21,814 nucleotides of DNA, from positions 1-21,814 of the IMG/VR virus record IMGVR_UViG_3300004807_000972, one strand, 5' to 3'. How positions within the stretch are numbered: position 1 is the first letter of the stretch; every line of letters begins with the position of its first letter. The position numbers and the translations under genes are program-made. The stretch is from a virus. Of this stretch, positions 8,221 through 15,606 are shown in pieces. Below the pieces are notes generated by a model, which was not told where the DNA came from, did not search any database, and saw nothing but the letters and a program-made list of their open reading frames with translations.

Positions 8221-9738
8221 ATGTCATATACGATTCTTAATTCTAGAGGAACCCAGCTAACAGTAGTAGCTGATGGTACTGTAGATAATACACTACCTAT
8301 TAAACTGATAGGTAAAAATTACGCAGGTTACGGCGAAATTCAAAATGAAAACATGGTATACATGTTGGAAAATTTCGCCAATGCTAACGGCCCAAATAAT
8401 CCAGTTACAGGTCAACTTTGGTTTGATACCAGCGCAGGAAAAATGCGTTTTTGGGACGGCAGTAGATATCGTGTTGCTAGTGGCTGTGAAGTTACTGCTA
8501 CAAATCTACAACCAAGCGGCGCCAAACCTGGAGAATTTTGGTTTGATACAGTTAACCAACAAGTTTATGTTTATACCGCAAGTGGTTATGTTTTAGTTGG
8601 CCCACAAGGTGTTACAGGATCTGGCACTACACAAATGCAGTCAGTATCAGTTACTGATGTATCAGGCGGATCCCACTCAGTTATTCTAGCTTACGTTGCA
8701 GGACAAGTAGCTTATATTATTAGTTCACAAGCATTTACATTAAATCCTAATATTCAAAGTAATCCAACAAATGGATTTTCAGATATTAGACAAGGAATTA
8801 CACTAGTCAATTCTGCTGCCAGTACCGTTGATACTGTGTCAGTATTTTCAACTGCTAACACAGGAGACACTACACATAGATTCTGGGGAACAGCTAGCGA
8901 TTCAGACGCACTAGGCGGCCATCCTGCCAGTTCATACCTACGTAGTGGAGCTGCCGGATTTAGTAATCGTGTTCAATTTGGCGATCAAGGTTTTTATCTA
9001 GGTGCTTCTAATCAAATCTTATTTGACATTGCTAGCGGTGTGCCTACAATGGCTAACCTACAAGGCAATACTATTGTTTTCCAAACAACAGTTAATAATG
9101 CACAGGTTAGTCCTTTAACAATTTCTGGAACTACAATTATTCCAGATATAAATTTATCTAACATTGCTAATATTGGATCACAAACACATCCTTACAATAC
9201 AATGTATGCTACAAACTTTGCAGGCACAGCTAGCCAAGCAAGTAGTTTATTAGAAAGCGTTAGTAATGGTTACAGAACTGGTAATACTGGTTCGGTACAA
9301 AATACAGTTGCAGTTAGAGATAATAACGCAAATCTTTATGCAAACATTTTCCAAGGTATTGCAAGTTCTGCAGACTATGCTGACTTAGCAGAAAAATATC
9401 TAACAGATGTGGAGTACCCAGTTGGTACAGTTATATGTGTTGGCGGCCCAGCAGAAGTTAGAGCGGCAACATTTGGCGACACACCAATCGGCGTAGTCAG
9501 CGGAAATCCAGCTTTTAGAATGAACGAAGGATTAGAAGGCGGCACTTATATTGCATTAAAAGGCCGTGTTCCAGTATTTGTTTTAGGCCCAGTCGCAAAA
9601 GGTGACGCATTAGTTTCAACAGGACATGGTTATGCAATGTCTGACCAAGAAAATCCATGTGGTAATAGACAGTTTGGTATATCATTAGAGGATGATGATG
9701 GTATGGGTGTTCGTTTAATCGAATGTGTAATCCTATAA
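8221..9738 (+). CDS. Tail fibre paralogue with DLAEKY-type C-terminal domain (505 aa)
   Basis: This is a probable virion fibre or adhesin. Residues 1-200 repeat the shared N-terminal region (I-G-K-N-Y-A-G-Y-G, E-N-M-V-Y-M-L-E-N-F, G-Q-L-W-F-D, then G-E-F-W-F-D-x-x-N-Q-Q). The middle carries a D-A-L-G-G-H-P-A-S-S-Y-L-R-S motif seen in shafts of phage fibres. The C-terminal domain (about 385-505) begins A-D-Y-A-D-L-A-E-K-Y (D388), then Y-P-V-G-T-V-I-C-V-G-G, G-V-V-S-G-N-P-A-F-R-M-N, L-K-G-R-V-P-V and A-K-G-D-A-L-V. This globular tip is recurrent in T4-like phage structural proteins. It recalls, but is not clearly the same as, autoproteolytic fibre domains. The GAGGA at 8209-8213 fixes the start. 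Confidence 0.82.
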   Translation: MSYTILNSRGTQLTVVADGTVDNTLPIKLIGKNYAGYGEIQNENMVYMLENFANANGPNNPVTGQLWFDTSAGKMRFWDGSRYRVASGCEVTATNLQPSGAKPGEFWFDTVNQQVYVYTASGYVLVGPQGVTGSGTTQMQSVSVTDVSGGSHSVILAYVAGQVAYIISSQAFTLNPNIQSNPTNGFSDIRQGITLVNSAASTVDTVSVFSTANTGDTTHRFWGTASDSDALGGHPASSYLRSGAAGFSNRVQFGDQGFYLGASNQILFDIASGVPTMANLQGNTIVFQTTVNNAQVSPLTISGTTIIPDINLSNIANIGSQTHPYNTMYATNFAGTASQASSLLESVSNGYRTGNTGSVQNTVAVRDNNANLYANIFQGIASSADYADLAEKYLTDVEYPVGTVICVGGPAEVRAATFGDTPIGVVSGNPAFRMNEGLEGGTYIALKGRVPVFVLGPVAKGDALVSTGHGYAMSDQENPCGNRQFGISLEDDDGMGVRLIECVIL

Positions 9739-9748
9739 GGAATTAAAA

Positions 9749-11158
9749 ATGTCATCATCAGGATCAATAGTACTAGCGGCAGATTACAATAACGTTTGGA
9801 ATTTAACTAATACAATATTAGGAACAGGCGTAGGACAGTACGGCTACGGCCAAACTCTTAGTAGTAATCAAGTTAATGTAAATGCTCAAGTAAAATTACT
9901 AGACTGGGTCAATTTACGTAGCGACCTAGTACGTATAGCTACTCATCAATTAGGTACAGCTCCAACTTCAGCAACATTGCCAGTTCCTGGAAATTTAAAA
10001 CCAATAACTATCAGTAGTGCTACTAATCCAGTATTAAGTAACGGATTATATTCAATTACATTTGCTATTCCGATTCAAACTGTTGCTCCTAGCGTTGGAG
10101 CAAGTTATAAGATTACAGGATGTAAAAATAATAATTATAACGGGACTTATGTTTCTACAGCAAGTACAGTTACCAGTGTAACTTTAACCTATGCTAGTAA
10201 TCCAGGTACATACGATCCTAGTAATCCTGTAGTTATTGCCAGTGTATTAACTTATGATTTAGTTAACAAATATCAATCATATGTACAAACATTATACACT
10301 AATGCATTTAATCCTACTATAAACATTACTGGAACTATTAGCGGCGGAACTACAACACTAGCAACTTCGTCGGCTGATATTTTAATGTTAAACGGTGCTG
10401 TCACTGGGCCTAGTATTCCTGCAAATGCAACTGTAACTGCGGTTAATCCTGGAATTAGTATTACACTAAGTGCCGCGGCACAGGGTAACCAAACTAATGC
10501 TTCCTTTGCAGTTATAGTAACTACCGGAGTTAAAACCGTAGCTAATAATCAATTGTCTAGTGCTAGTTTAACTAGTGTTTCGAGAAATACAAGTTGGAAC
10601 CAAGATATAAGTACCACTGCTACATTTATCTTTAGAGATAGCAATGGAAATCCAAGTGCTGATGTGGCCAGAGCATTCTTTAATGCAGGAAGCCAAATTG
10701 AAATCGCTCCAAGTTTAACAGGAACATTTAGTTCAGGATCGACTATTAAAGATCAAACTTGGGCAACTATGTTTACTCAAGTTGGGCAAATTATTTTTAA
10801 AGCTAACAGTACTACACAAAACAATACAAGTACAGGTGGTTCAGGATTAGATAATAATTCTAGTAGTCCAAGCATTCCAAGTAGTGTCGGATGGTTTACT
10901 TTGAGTACATTCCCTCGTTTAATTTTTATTAAAAATGCACCAAGCGGAGCCTATAGCACAAATGCTTTAAACGTTTATGCTAGTAAAGATTCAACTGGAA
11001 CACAACTTATTATTACAGTTCGATTCCAAGATGATGCTACTGGTAATGTAGACGAAAATGTCGATGGAACACTAGCTGTTACATTTACAAGTACATACGC
11101 TAGCGGCTCGAACGTTTCTACTCCATTCCCAATAGCTAGTGCTACACCAATTCAATAA
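9749..11158 (+). CDS. Virion structural protein, fibre/adhesin paralogue A (469 aa)
   Basis: No named family is recognised. Residues 8-70 contain A-D-Y-N-N, Y-G-Y-G-Q-T-L, a W-V-N-L-R-S-D-L-V segment and H-Q-L-G. The next gene repeats this block (A-G-D-Y-N-S, Y-G-Y-N-Q-T-L, W-Q-N-L-A-R-D-L-V, H-Q-T-G). Two Ser/Thr-rich beta modules are inserted here, at about 80-165 and 194-260, and are absent from the paralogue. The conserved C-terminal half resumes with a W-N-Q-D-I stretch, F-F-N-A-G-S-Q-I-E-I, L-T-G-T-F and D-Q-T-W-A-T-M-F. There is no signal peptide or membrane segment. AAGGA lies upstream of the ATG, 10 bp after the previous stop. A role in the tail or baseplate periphery is inferred from context. 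Confidence 0.72.
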   Translation: MSSSGSIVLAADYNNVWNLTNTILGTGVGQYGYGQTLSSNQVNVNAQVKLLDWVNLRSDLVRIATHQLGTAPTSATLPVPGNLKPITISSATNPVLSNGLYSITFAIPIQTVAPSVGASYKITGCKNNNYNGTYVSTASTVTSVTLTYASNPGTYDPSNPVVIASVLTYDLVNKYQSYVQTLYTNAFNPTINITGTISGGTTTLATSSADILMLNGAVTGPSIPANATVTAVNPGISITLSAAAQGNQTNASFAVIVTTGVKTVANNQLSSASLTSVSRNTSWNQDISTTATFIFRDSNGNPSADVARAFFNAGSQIEIAPSLTGTFSSGSTIKDQTWATMFTQVGQIIFKANSTTQNNTSTGGSGLDNNSSSPSIPSSVGWFTLSTFPRLIFIKNAPSGAYSTNALNVYASKDSTGTQLIITVRFQDDATGNVDENVDGTLAVTFTSTYASGSNVSTPFPIASATPIQ

Positions 11159-11181
11159 GCTATCCAGTAATTTTTTACTGA

Positions 11182-11189
11182 GATAAATT
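11182..11189 (+). promoter_or_regulatory. Candidate late promoter octamer (GATAAATT)
   Basis: GATAAATT differs in the last base from NATAAATA and ends 20 nt before the GTG start at 11210, the same distance as at 3988 and 8193. Transcription would start near 11195, just ahead of AGGA (11199-11202). A 6-bp stem CAGTAA/TTACTG with a TTTT loop lies directly upstream (11165-11180), but it is too weak to call a terminator. Confidence 0.4.
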
Positions 11190-11209
11190 ATATATAATAG
11201 GAAATAACA

Positions 11210-13519
11210 GTGTCAACAACAGTCAGTTCAGTAACGTCCGGTGGTATTTTAACTGTAGCCTCGTCTACTGGTTTCAGTGTCAACGAGTCGGTACAACTAA
11301 CTGGAACACCATTTGGCGGACTAGTTGCTAATTCTACCTACTGGATTATAAGTACAACTTCTAGTACTATTACACTAAGTACATCTCTTTACGGATCTGC
11401 TATTTCAATAACAGGCGGTTCTGGATCTATGACACTTACCGCTTATAGACAAAGCGGCCCAGGAGTTGGAAATACTATTACAGCTAATACTGCTGGCGAT
11501 TATAATTCCATACAAGCTATTGCCGCTAAAGTTTTTGGGCCAGCCGCAGATGCTACTCCAACTTACGGATATAATCAAACACTACTAAGCTCACAAGTTC
11601 CAGTAGTAGGTACTGGCGGCGCAAAAATCACTCAACTAGAATGGCAAAATCTAGCACGAGATTTAGTATACGCTCGTATTCACCAAACTGGTAACGTAAA
11701 CGAAGCAAATAACTTACCGTATCCTACAACATCAAATTCAATAACTGAATCTTTTAGAAGTGCTTATTATAATTATGCACAGCTTGTTCTTGCAAACGCT
11801 CAAACAGCAGATGCTGGACAAATATTACCAGTTACAGTTGGCACCGCTCAGAGATTTAATGAGTGGAACGGGGACATTTATAGTACAGTAACACTAGACT
11901 TTGGTAGTACCGCAGCCGCTAGAGGGTTTTATAATGCTGGCGGCAGTATACAAATTACTTGTTCGCTAACTGGTTCGTTTGGTCCAAAGAGTACCGCTAA
12001 AGATAATACATGGGCTGCCATGTTTGGTGCCGCAGGAACTATCACAATAGGAAGAAATTCTACATTTACAACAGGCGGTCTTGGTACTAGCGGATATACA
12101 AGCACACCTACTAATATTGGTTTCTTTCAATTAACAACAGCATCTCAGTTGGTGTTTACAGAAACACCTCCATCAGGATCTTATGCGGCCAATAGTTTTA
12201 AAATATTTGCATATTTAGATGCTACTAGTCGTTACATGTATCTTAACATACAGTATAATGATGACAGTACATCAACAGCAGGATCTGCAGTACAATGGGC
12301 AGGCGATGAACCTATAGATGGACTGCTAACGCAAAATATTAGTTGTAATAGAGCTAATGGTTCCTATGTGTCATGCCCACCACCAACAATATATTTTGCA
12401 GGCGATTTGACAAACATGTCTGGACTACCAGGATTATATGGACTAAGTGCTAGTGCATATAATGTCAATGAAGGCGACACTTTTATTGTCTATTTACAAA
12501 CGCAAAACGTTAATAATGGTACACAAGTATACTATACTGTTTCTGGTATGGGTAATACTCCTAACGGAGTTGCTAGATATACGGCCACTAGTCCGTACTT
12601 TATAGTAGATGCATCTGGAAAAGGAACTGTACAATTTACTATTGCAAATGATTTGTATTCTGACGGTTTGAGTACTATGACTATAACATTGTCTAATACA
12701 CTAGCTAGCGTTACAGTATATGTAAATGATACATCTAAAACACCAACTAGTTATGTAGTTGTTGGAACAAACAGTAATTTTTCTGGCCCAGGTACTGCAC
12801 AAATGTCTGGCAACACATTTACCGTTCCTGCCGGTATATATTCTATACACGCTTACTTAATAGGTGGTGGTGGCGGCGGCGGAAACTGGGCAGGCGGAGG
12901 CGGAGGCAGCGGACAATTAATAGGCCCGCTGACTATTCCGGTCACTCCAGGGCAAACACTTAGTGCATTGGTTGGCGCTGGCGGCAATCAAGGGCAAGGC
13001 GGCGGCACAACTTATTTTGGCGCATATACAGCAGTCGGTGGAAGTACTGGAAATAATGGTTCAGGCGGCAGTGGCGGTAGTGGCGGCGGAAATGGTAATG
13101 GTTACGGCGGCGGATCCGCAGTAAGCGTTCCTAATGCCTACTATTATTTAGGCGGTGGTGGCGGTGGAGGAACTGCTGGCGGCGGCGCAAACGCTTCAGG
13201 AGCATCTGGCGGTCCAGGCGGAGCTGGTACAAATCTTCAAAATTTTGGTGGCGGAATAAATTCTTACTTTATAGGTGGCGGTGGCCAAGGTGGCGGTTCT
13301 GGTGCAGACACATACGGCTCTGCTGGATATGGTGGCGGCGAAGGTGGTGGCTCGGGATCAAACGGATCTAATGGTATTGATGGAACCGGCGGCGGTGGTG
13401 GTGGTGGCGGTGCGACCGTTTCAGGCGGAACATTCAGCGGCAGATATAGTAATTCTACCATTACTGGTAATGCAGGCGGCAAAGGCGGTGCTGGCGCTAT
13501 ATGGATCAGCTGGCCATAA
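11210..13519 (+). CDS. Virion adhesin paralogue B with Calx-beta-like and glycine-rich C-terminal domains (769 aa)
   Basis: This is a probable receptor-binding structural protein. Residues 1-80 are a Ser/Thr-rich module (T-G-F-S-V-N-E-S-V-Q-L-T-G, then Y-W-I-I-S) with no counterpart in the previous gene. From about 85 to 400 it parallels that gene: D-Y-N-S, Y-G-Y-N-Q-T-L, W-Q-N-L-A-R-D-L-V, F-Y-N-A-G-G-S-I-Q-I, L-T-G-S-F, D-N-T-W-A-A-M-F. Around 411-505 a Y-N-V-N-E-G-D-T-F-I-V-Y segment looks Calx-beta-like. Residues about 525-769 form a glycine-rich phage domain: F-T-V-P-A-G-I-Y-S-I-H-A-Y-L-I-G-G followed by long G-runs broken by S, N and A. Such domains build polyglycine-type helical adhesin tips in tail proteins. 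The start is GTG with AGGA 7 nt upstream. Confidence 0.78.
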   Translation: MSTTVSSVTSGGILTVASSTGFSVNESVQLTGTPFGGLVANSTYWIISTTSSTITLSTSLYGSAISITGGSGSMTLTAYRQSGPGVGNTITANTAGDYNSIQAIAAKVFGPAADATPTYGYNQTLLSSQVPVVGTGGAKITQLEWQNLARDLVYARIHQTGNVNEANNLPYPTTSNSITESFRSAYYNYAQLVLANAQTADAGQILPVTVGTAQRFNEWNGDIYSTVTLDFGSTAAARGFYNAGGSIQITCSLTGSFGPKSTAKDNTWAAMFGAAGTITIGRNSTFTTGGLGTSGYTSTPTNIGFFQLTTASQLVFTETPPSGSYAANSFKIFAYLDATSRYMYLNIQYNDDSTSTAGSAVQWAGDEPIDGLLTQNISCNRANGSYVSCPPPTIYFAGDLTNMSGLPGLYGLSASAYNVNEGDTFIVYLQTQNVNNGTQVYYTVSGMGNTPNGVARYTATSPYFIVDASGKGTVQFTIANDLYSDGLSTMTITLSNTLASVTVYVNDTSKTPTSYVVVGTNSNFSGPGTAQMSGNTFTVPAGIYSIHAYLIGGGGGGGNWAGGGGGSGQLIGPLTIPVTPGQTLSALVGAGGNQGQGGGTTYFGAYTAVGGSTGNNGSGGSGGSGGGNGNGYGGGSAVSVPNAYYYLGGGGGGGTAGGGANASGASGGPGGAGTNLQNFGGGINSYFIGGGGQGGGSGADTYGSAGYGGGEGGGSGSNGSNGIDGTGGGGGGGGATVSGGTFSGRYSNSTITGNAGGKGGAGAIWISWP
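12859..13500 (+). repeat. Low-complexity GGT/GGC/GGA glycine-codon tract
   Basis: Runs of glycine codons (GGT, GGC, GGA mixed) encode the C-terminal glycine-rich domain of the 769-aa protein. The synonymous mixing argues against recent slippage, but the tract is locally repetitive and richer in G+C than its surroundings. The antisense strand reads as a proline-rich open frame here, which is an artefact of the composition. Confidence 0.7.
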
Positions 13520-13537
13520 AACATCCTTTCTAACAGC

Positions 13538-13574
13538 TTGACCTGATAACTATTAGAGTGTATTATAAACACTC
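13538..13574 (+). promoter_or_regulatory. Sigma70-type promoter with overlapping palindrome (possible operator)
   Basis: TTGACC (13538-13543) and TATTAT (13561-13566) are separated by 17 bp, each one base from consensus, so this is a good host sigma70-type promoter. Transcription should begin near 13573. A perfect 6-bp inverted repeat, GAGTGT (13556-13561) and ACACTC (13569-13574), is centred on the -10 and could be an operator. An outer pair TGATAAC (13544-13550) and GTTATCA (13582-13588) also flanks it. TATAAACA (13564-13571) is one base from the late octamer, so a late start is an alternative. The promoter is inferred to drive the glycosyltransferase cassette. Confidence 0.5.
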
Positions 13575-13577
13575 AGC

Positions 13578-13582
13578 TGAGG
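13578..13582 (+). promoter_or_regulatory. Ribosome binding site deciding the 13588 start
   Basis: TGAGG lies 5 nt before the ATG at 13588. The alternative in-frame GTG at 13558 lies inside the promoter region, upstream of the predicted transcription start, and has no comparable site. The ATG is therefore preferred. Confidence 0.6.
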
Positions 13583-13587
13583 TTATC

Positions 13588-13938
13588 ATGGACGAAAAAA
13601 TTGAAAAAGCATTTGGTGTAGCAAATTATATGGCTACCCTTTCAAATCAACGTAGAATTATTTTGGAAGAGTATACTCAAAAATTAGTATATTATACCAA
13701 CGGCGCGACATTTAAAGTTGATTATAATTTAATTAATTTTGCCAAAAATTTAATAGATCTAGGGCATACTGAAGACATTGCTTTTGTCGACGCTAACAAC
13801 CAGCCTGTTATTATTTCTAATGTACAAGACTTTTTAGATAATATTGTATCAGTTTATTTTGAAGCAGTGAACGCATATCATACTAAGTTTGCAGAAATAA
13901 AACGTAAAAGAAATGTAAAAGATTTAGTTGATCTATGA
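13588..13938 (+). CDS. Unknown 116-aa protein, first gene of the glycosyltransferase cassette
   Basis: The family is not recognised. The protein is Lys/Glu-rich with predicted helical stretches: K-I-E-K-A-F-G-V-A-N-Y-M near the N-terminus, F-A-K-N-L-I-D-L in the middle, and a long helix-like C-terminal third ending in K-R-K-R-N-V-K-D-L-V-D-L. There is no signal peptide, membrane segment or metal motif. I chose the ATG at 13588 rather than the GTG at 13558 because of the TGAGG site and because the GTG lies within the likely promoter. Its stop overlaps the ATG of the next gene by 4 bp (ATGA), so it is translationally coupled to the first glycosyltransferase. It may be an accessory or chaperone for the cassette, which is context inference only. 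Confidence 0.72.
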   Translation: MDEKIEKAFGVANYMATLSNQRRIILEEYTQKLVYYTNGATFKVDYNLINFAKNLIDLGHTEDIAFVDANNQPVIISNVQDFLDNIVSVYFEAVNAYHTKFAEIKRKRNVKDLVDL

Positions 13939-14780
13939 CAACAGGATGTGTAATATTTGCTCAAAACACTGTTGGAGTAGACTATATTAAACTAGCTCTG
14001 TTTGCCGCCAAACGAGCGAAAGAATTTTTAAAAATTCCAGTTACTCTTGCTACAGATAGTTTAGATTATCTAGACTTTTATCCCGAACATACAGATGTAT
14101 TTGATAAAATAATTCCTATATACGGAAATACAAATCAACAAAAAAAGTTCTATGATGGCACCCTAGCCTTTAAAACTGCCGAATGGAAAAACCTTACTAG
14201 GAACCAAGTATATGATATTACTCCTTATGATCGTACACTTGTCATTGACAGCGATTTTATTATTAATTCTAACACGCTTGTAAAAGCATTAGAAAACGAT
14301 TACGAATTTCAAATTTATAAAAAGAACTTTGATCTTTCTGGTTGGCGCCCAGAAGCATTTGCTAGAATAAATCAGCACAGTATTCCTTTCTATTGGGGTA
14401 CAGTTTTCATCTTTGAAAAAACTAACAGCACTAAAGCGTTCTTTGATCTTATAGAATATATTAAAACCAACTGGGAATATTTTAGAGTTGTTTATAAAAT
14501 TGATAGTCCTTTATTTAGAAATGACTATGCGTTTAGCATTGCTATACATATTATGAACGGACAAACAGAAGGTGATTTTGGCTGGGAATTGCCTGGCCGC
14601 ATGAATTTTGTTTTAGATAGAGATATACTAGTTAGTATGCAAGATACCAGTATGCAGTTTCTAGTAGAAAAACAATACTATCCTGGAGAATATACCTTAA
14701 TAAAAACTGAAGGTATAGATGTACACGTAATGAACAAACAAAGTCTTACTCGTTTTATAGATGGAGGCTACGGTGTCTAA
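13935..14780 (+). CDS. GT-A-type glycosyltransferase-like protein, pair A member 1 (281 aa)
   Basis: This is a probable nucleotide-sugar-dependent glycosyltransferase of GT8-like layout. The N-terminus C-V-I-F-A-Q-N begins a Rossmann-like strand. A helix then leads to I-P-V-T-L-A-T-D, and D-V-F-D-K-I-I-P-I follows. A D-S-D metal/nucleotide motif stands at 105-107 within T-L-V-I-D-S-D-F, preceded by T-P-Y-D. Later come W-G-T-V-F-I-F, an N-D-Y-A-F-S-I-A-I-H segment and D-V-H-V-M-N-K near the C-terminus. The same order is seen in the next gene, so the two are paralogues. Donor and acceptor sugars cannot be read from the sequence. Translation is coupled to the preceding gene by ATGA; the ribosome site is weak. 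Confidence 0.75.
   Translation: MTTGCVIFAQNTVGVDYIKLALFAAKRAKEFLKIPVTLATDSLDYLDFYPEHTDVFDKIIPIYGNTNQQKKFYDGTLAFKTAEWKNLTRNQVYDITPYDRTLVIDSDFIINSNTLVKALENDYEFQIYKKNFDLSGWRPEAFARINQHSIPFYWGTVFIFEKTNSTKAFFDLIEYIKTNWEYFRVVYKIDSPLFRNDYAFSIAIHIMNGQTEGDFGWELPGRMNFVLDRDILVSMQDTSMQFLVEKQYYPGEYTLIKTEGIDVHVMNKQSLTRFIDGGYGV
14763..14767 (+). promoter_or_regulatory. GGAGG ribosome binding site deciding the 14773 GTG start
   Basis: A full GGAGG lies 5 nt before the GTG at 14773, inside the 3' end of the preceding gene. The in-frame ATG at 14761 overlaps this site and has no good site of its own. Starting at the GTG also aligns the protein with its paralogue: V-S-K-G-x-x-I-F-A-x-N against M-T-T-G-x-x-I-F-A-x-N. 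Confidence 0.75.
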
Positions 14781-15606
14781 AGGATTTTTAATTTTTGCTG
14801 AAAATAAAGATAATATTAATTATGTAAAACAGGCCTACGCACTGGCTCTAAGTATACAGGCCACGCAAAAAGATGTTAAATCTATTTCTATAGTTACTAA
14901 CGATTCAGTTGAATACACAGATGTCTTTGATCAAATAATTCCAATTCCTTGGTATGATAAATCTGGCGGTGAACTATCAGCAGAACATCGTTGGAAATTA
15001 TATCACGTTACACCTTATGATGAAACAATAGTACTAGACGCAGATATGTTAATGATTCAGGATATACACGACTATTGGTGGTATGCTCAAGATCACGATT
15101 TATTATTCTGTAATAAAACACTTAATTATAAAGGCGATATAATTAATAGCAGTATGTATAGAAAAACATTTACTGAAAATCAATTACCTGATACTCATTT
15201 TGCACTTCATTATTTTAGAAAAAGTGAAACGGCAGAATACTTTTATAAAACTTTAGAATTTGTAGTTAATAACTGGCAATGGTGTTACGGTAAATTTGCC
15301 CCCGAACAATATCAAGACTGGCTTAGTATGGATTTGGCCGCCGCCATTGCACTAGAAATGACCGGGCTAAATTATTGTGCAGATGAATGCAGTCCGTTTA
15401 GATTTGTACATATGAAACCGGGTGTGCAAGACTGGAATCCAGTGCCATTAAAATGGACGCATACTATACCTCACATTTATACTTCAGACGGAGAATTAAT
15501 TGTAGGTAATATTAAACAACACAATCTGTTTCATTATGTAGAAAAAGATTTCGTAGATGACGGCAATATAATATCAAAACTAAAAGGATTAATCGATGGA
15601 AGATGA
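14773..15606 (+). CDS. GT-A-type glycosyltransferase-like protein, pair A member 2 (277 aa)
   Basis: This is a probable glycosyltransferase, paralogous to the preceding gene. Shared landmarks from the GTG start are K-G-F-L-I-F-A-E-N at the N-terminus, S-I-V-T-N-D, D-V-F-D-Q-I-I-P-I, and T-P-Y-D-E-T-I-V-L-D-A-D with the D-A-D motif at 89-91. Later come H-F-A-L-H-Y-F, M-D-L-A-A-A-I-A-L-E and a histidine-containing C-terminal N-L-F-H-Y. An R-F-V-H-M-K-P segment near residue 210 may contribute to donor binding. There are no membrane segments, so it is probably cytosolic. It overlaps the upstream gene by 8 bp and the next by 11 bp. An upstream ATG at 14761 would add four residues and is considered less likely. 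Confidence 0.75.
   Translation: MSKGFLIFAENKDNINYVKQAYALALSIQATQKDVKSISIVTNDSVEYTDVFDQIIPIPWYDKSGGELSAEHRWKLYHVTPYDETIVLDADMLMIQDIHDYWWYAQDHDLLFCNKTLNYKGDIINSSMYRKTFTENQLPDTHFALHYFRKSETAEYFYKTLEFVVNNWQWCYGKFAPEQYQDWLSMDLAAAIALEMTGLNYCADECSPFRFVHMKPGVQDWNPVPLKWTHTIPHIYTSDGELIVGNIKQHNLFHYVEKDFVDDGNIISKLKGLIDGR

Noticed and set aside
11165-11180. CAGTAA-TTTT-TTACTG stem as a terminator after the 469-aa gene
   Set aside because: The stem has only six mostly A-T pairs and no following T run. It is too weak to stop transcription.
12859-13500. Repeat array suggestive of CRISPR or a diversity-generating template/variable repeat
   Set aside because: The repeats are mixed glycine codons without fixed unit length or spacers, and no reverse transcriptase gene or second template copy is present in the window.
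13264-13572. 102-aa proline-rich open frame on the - strand
   Set aside because: It is the antisense of the glycine-codon tract of the 769-aa adhesin. The proline richness is a composition artefact, and it has no neighbours on that strand.
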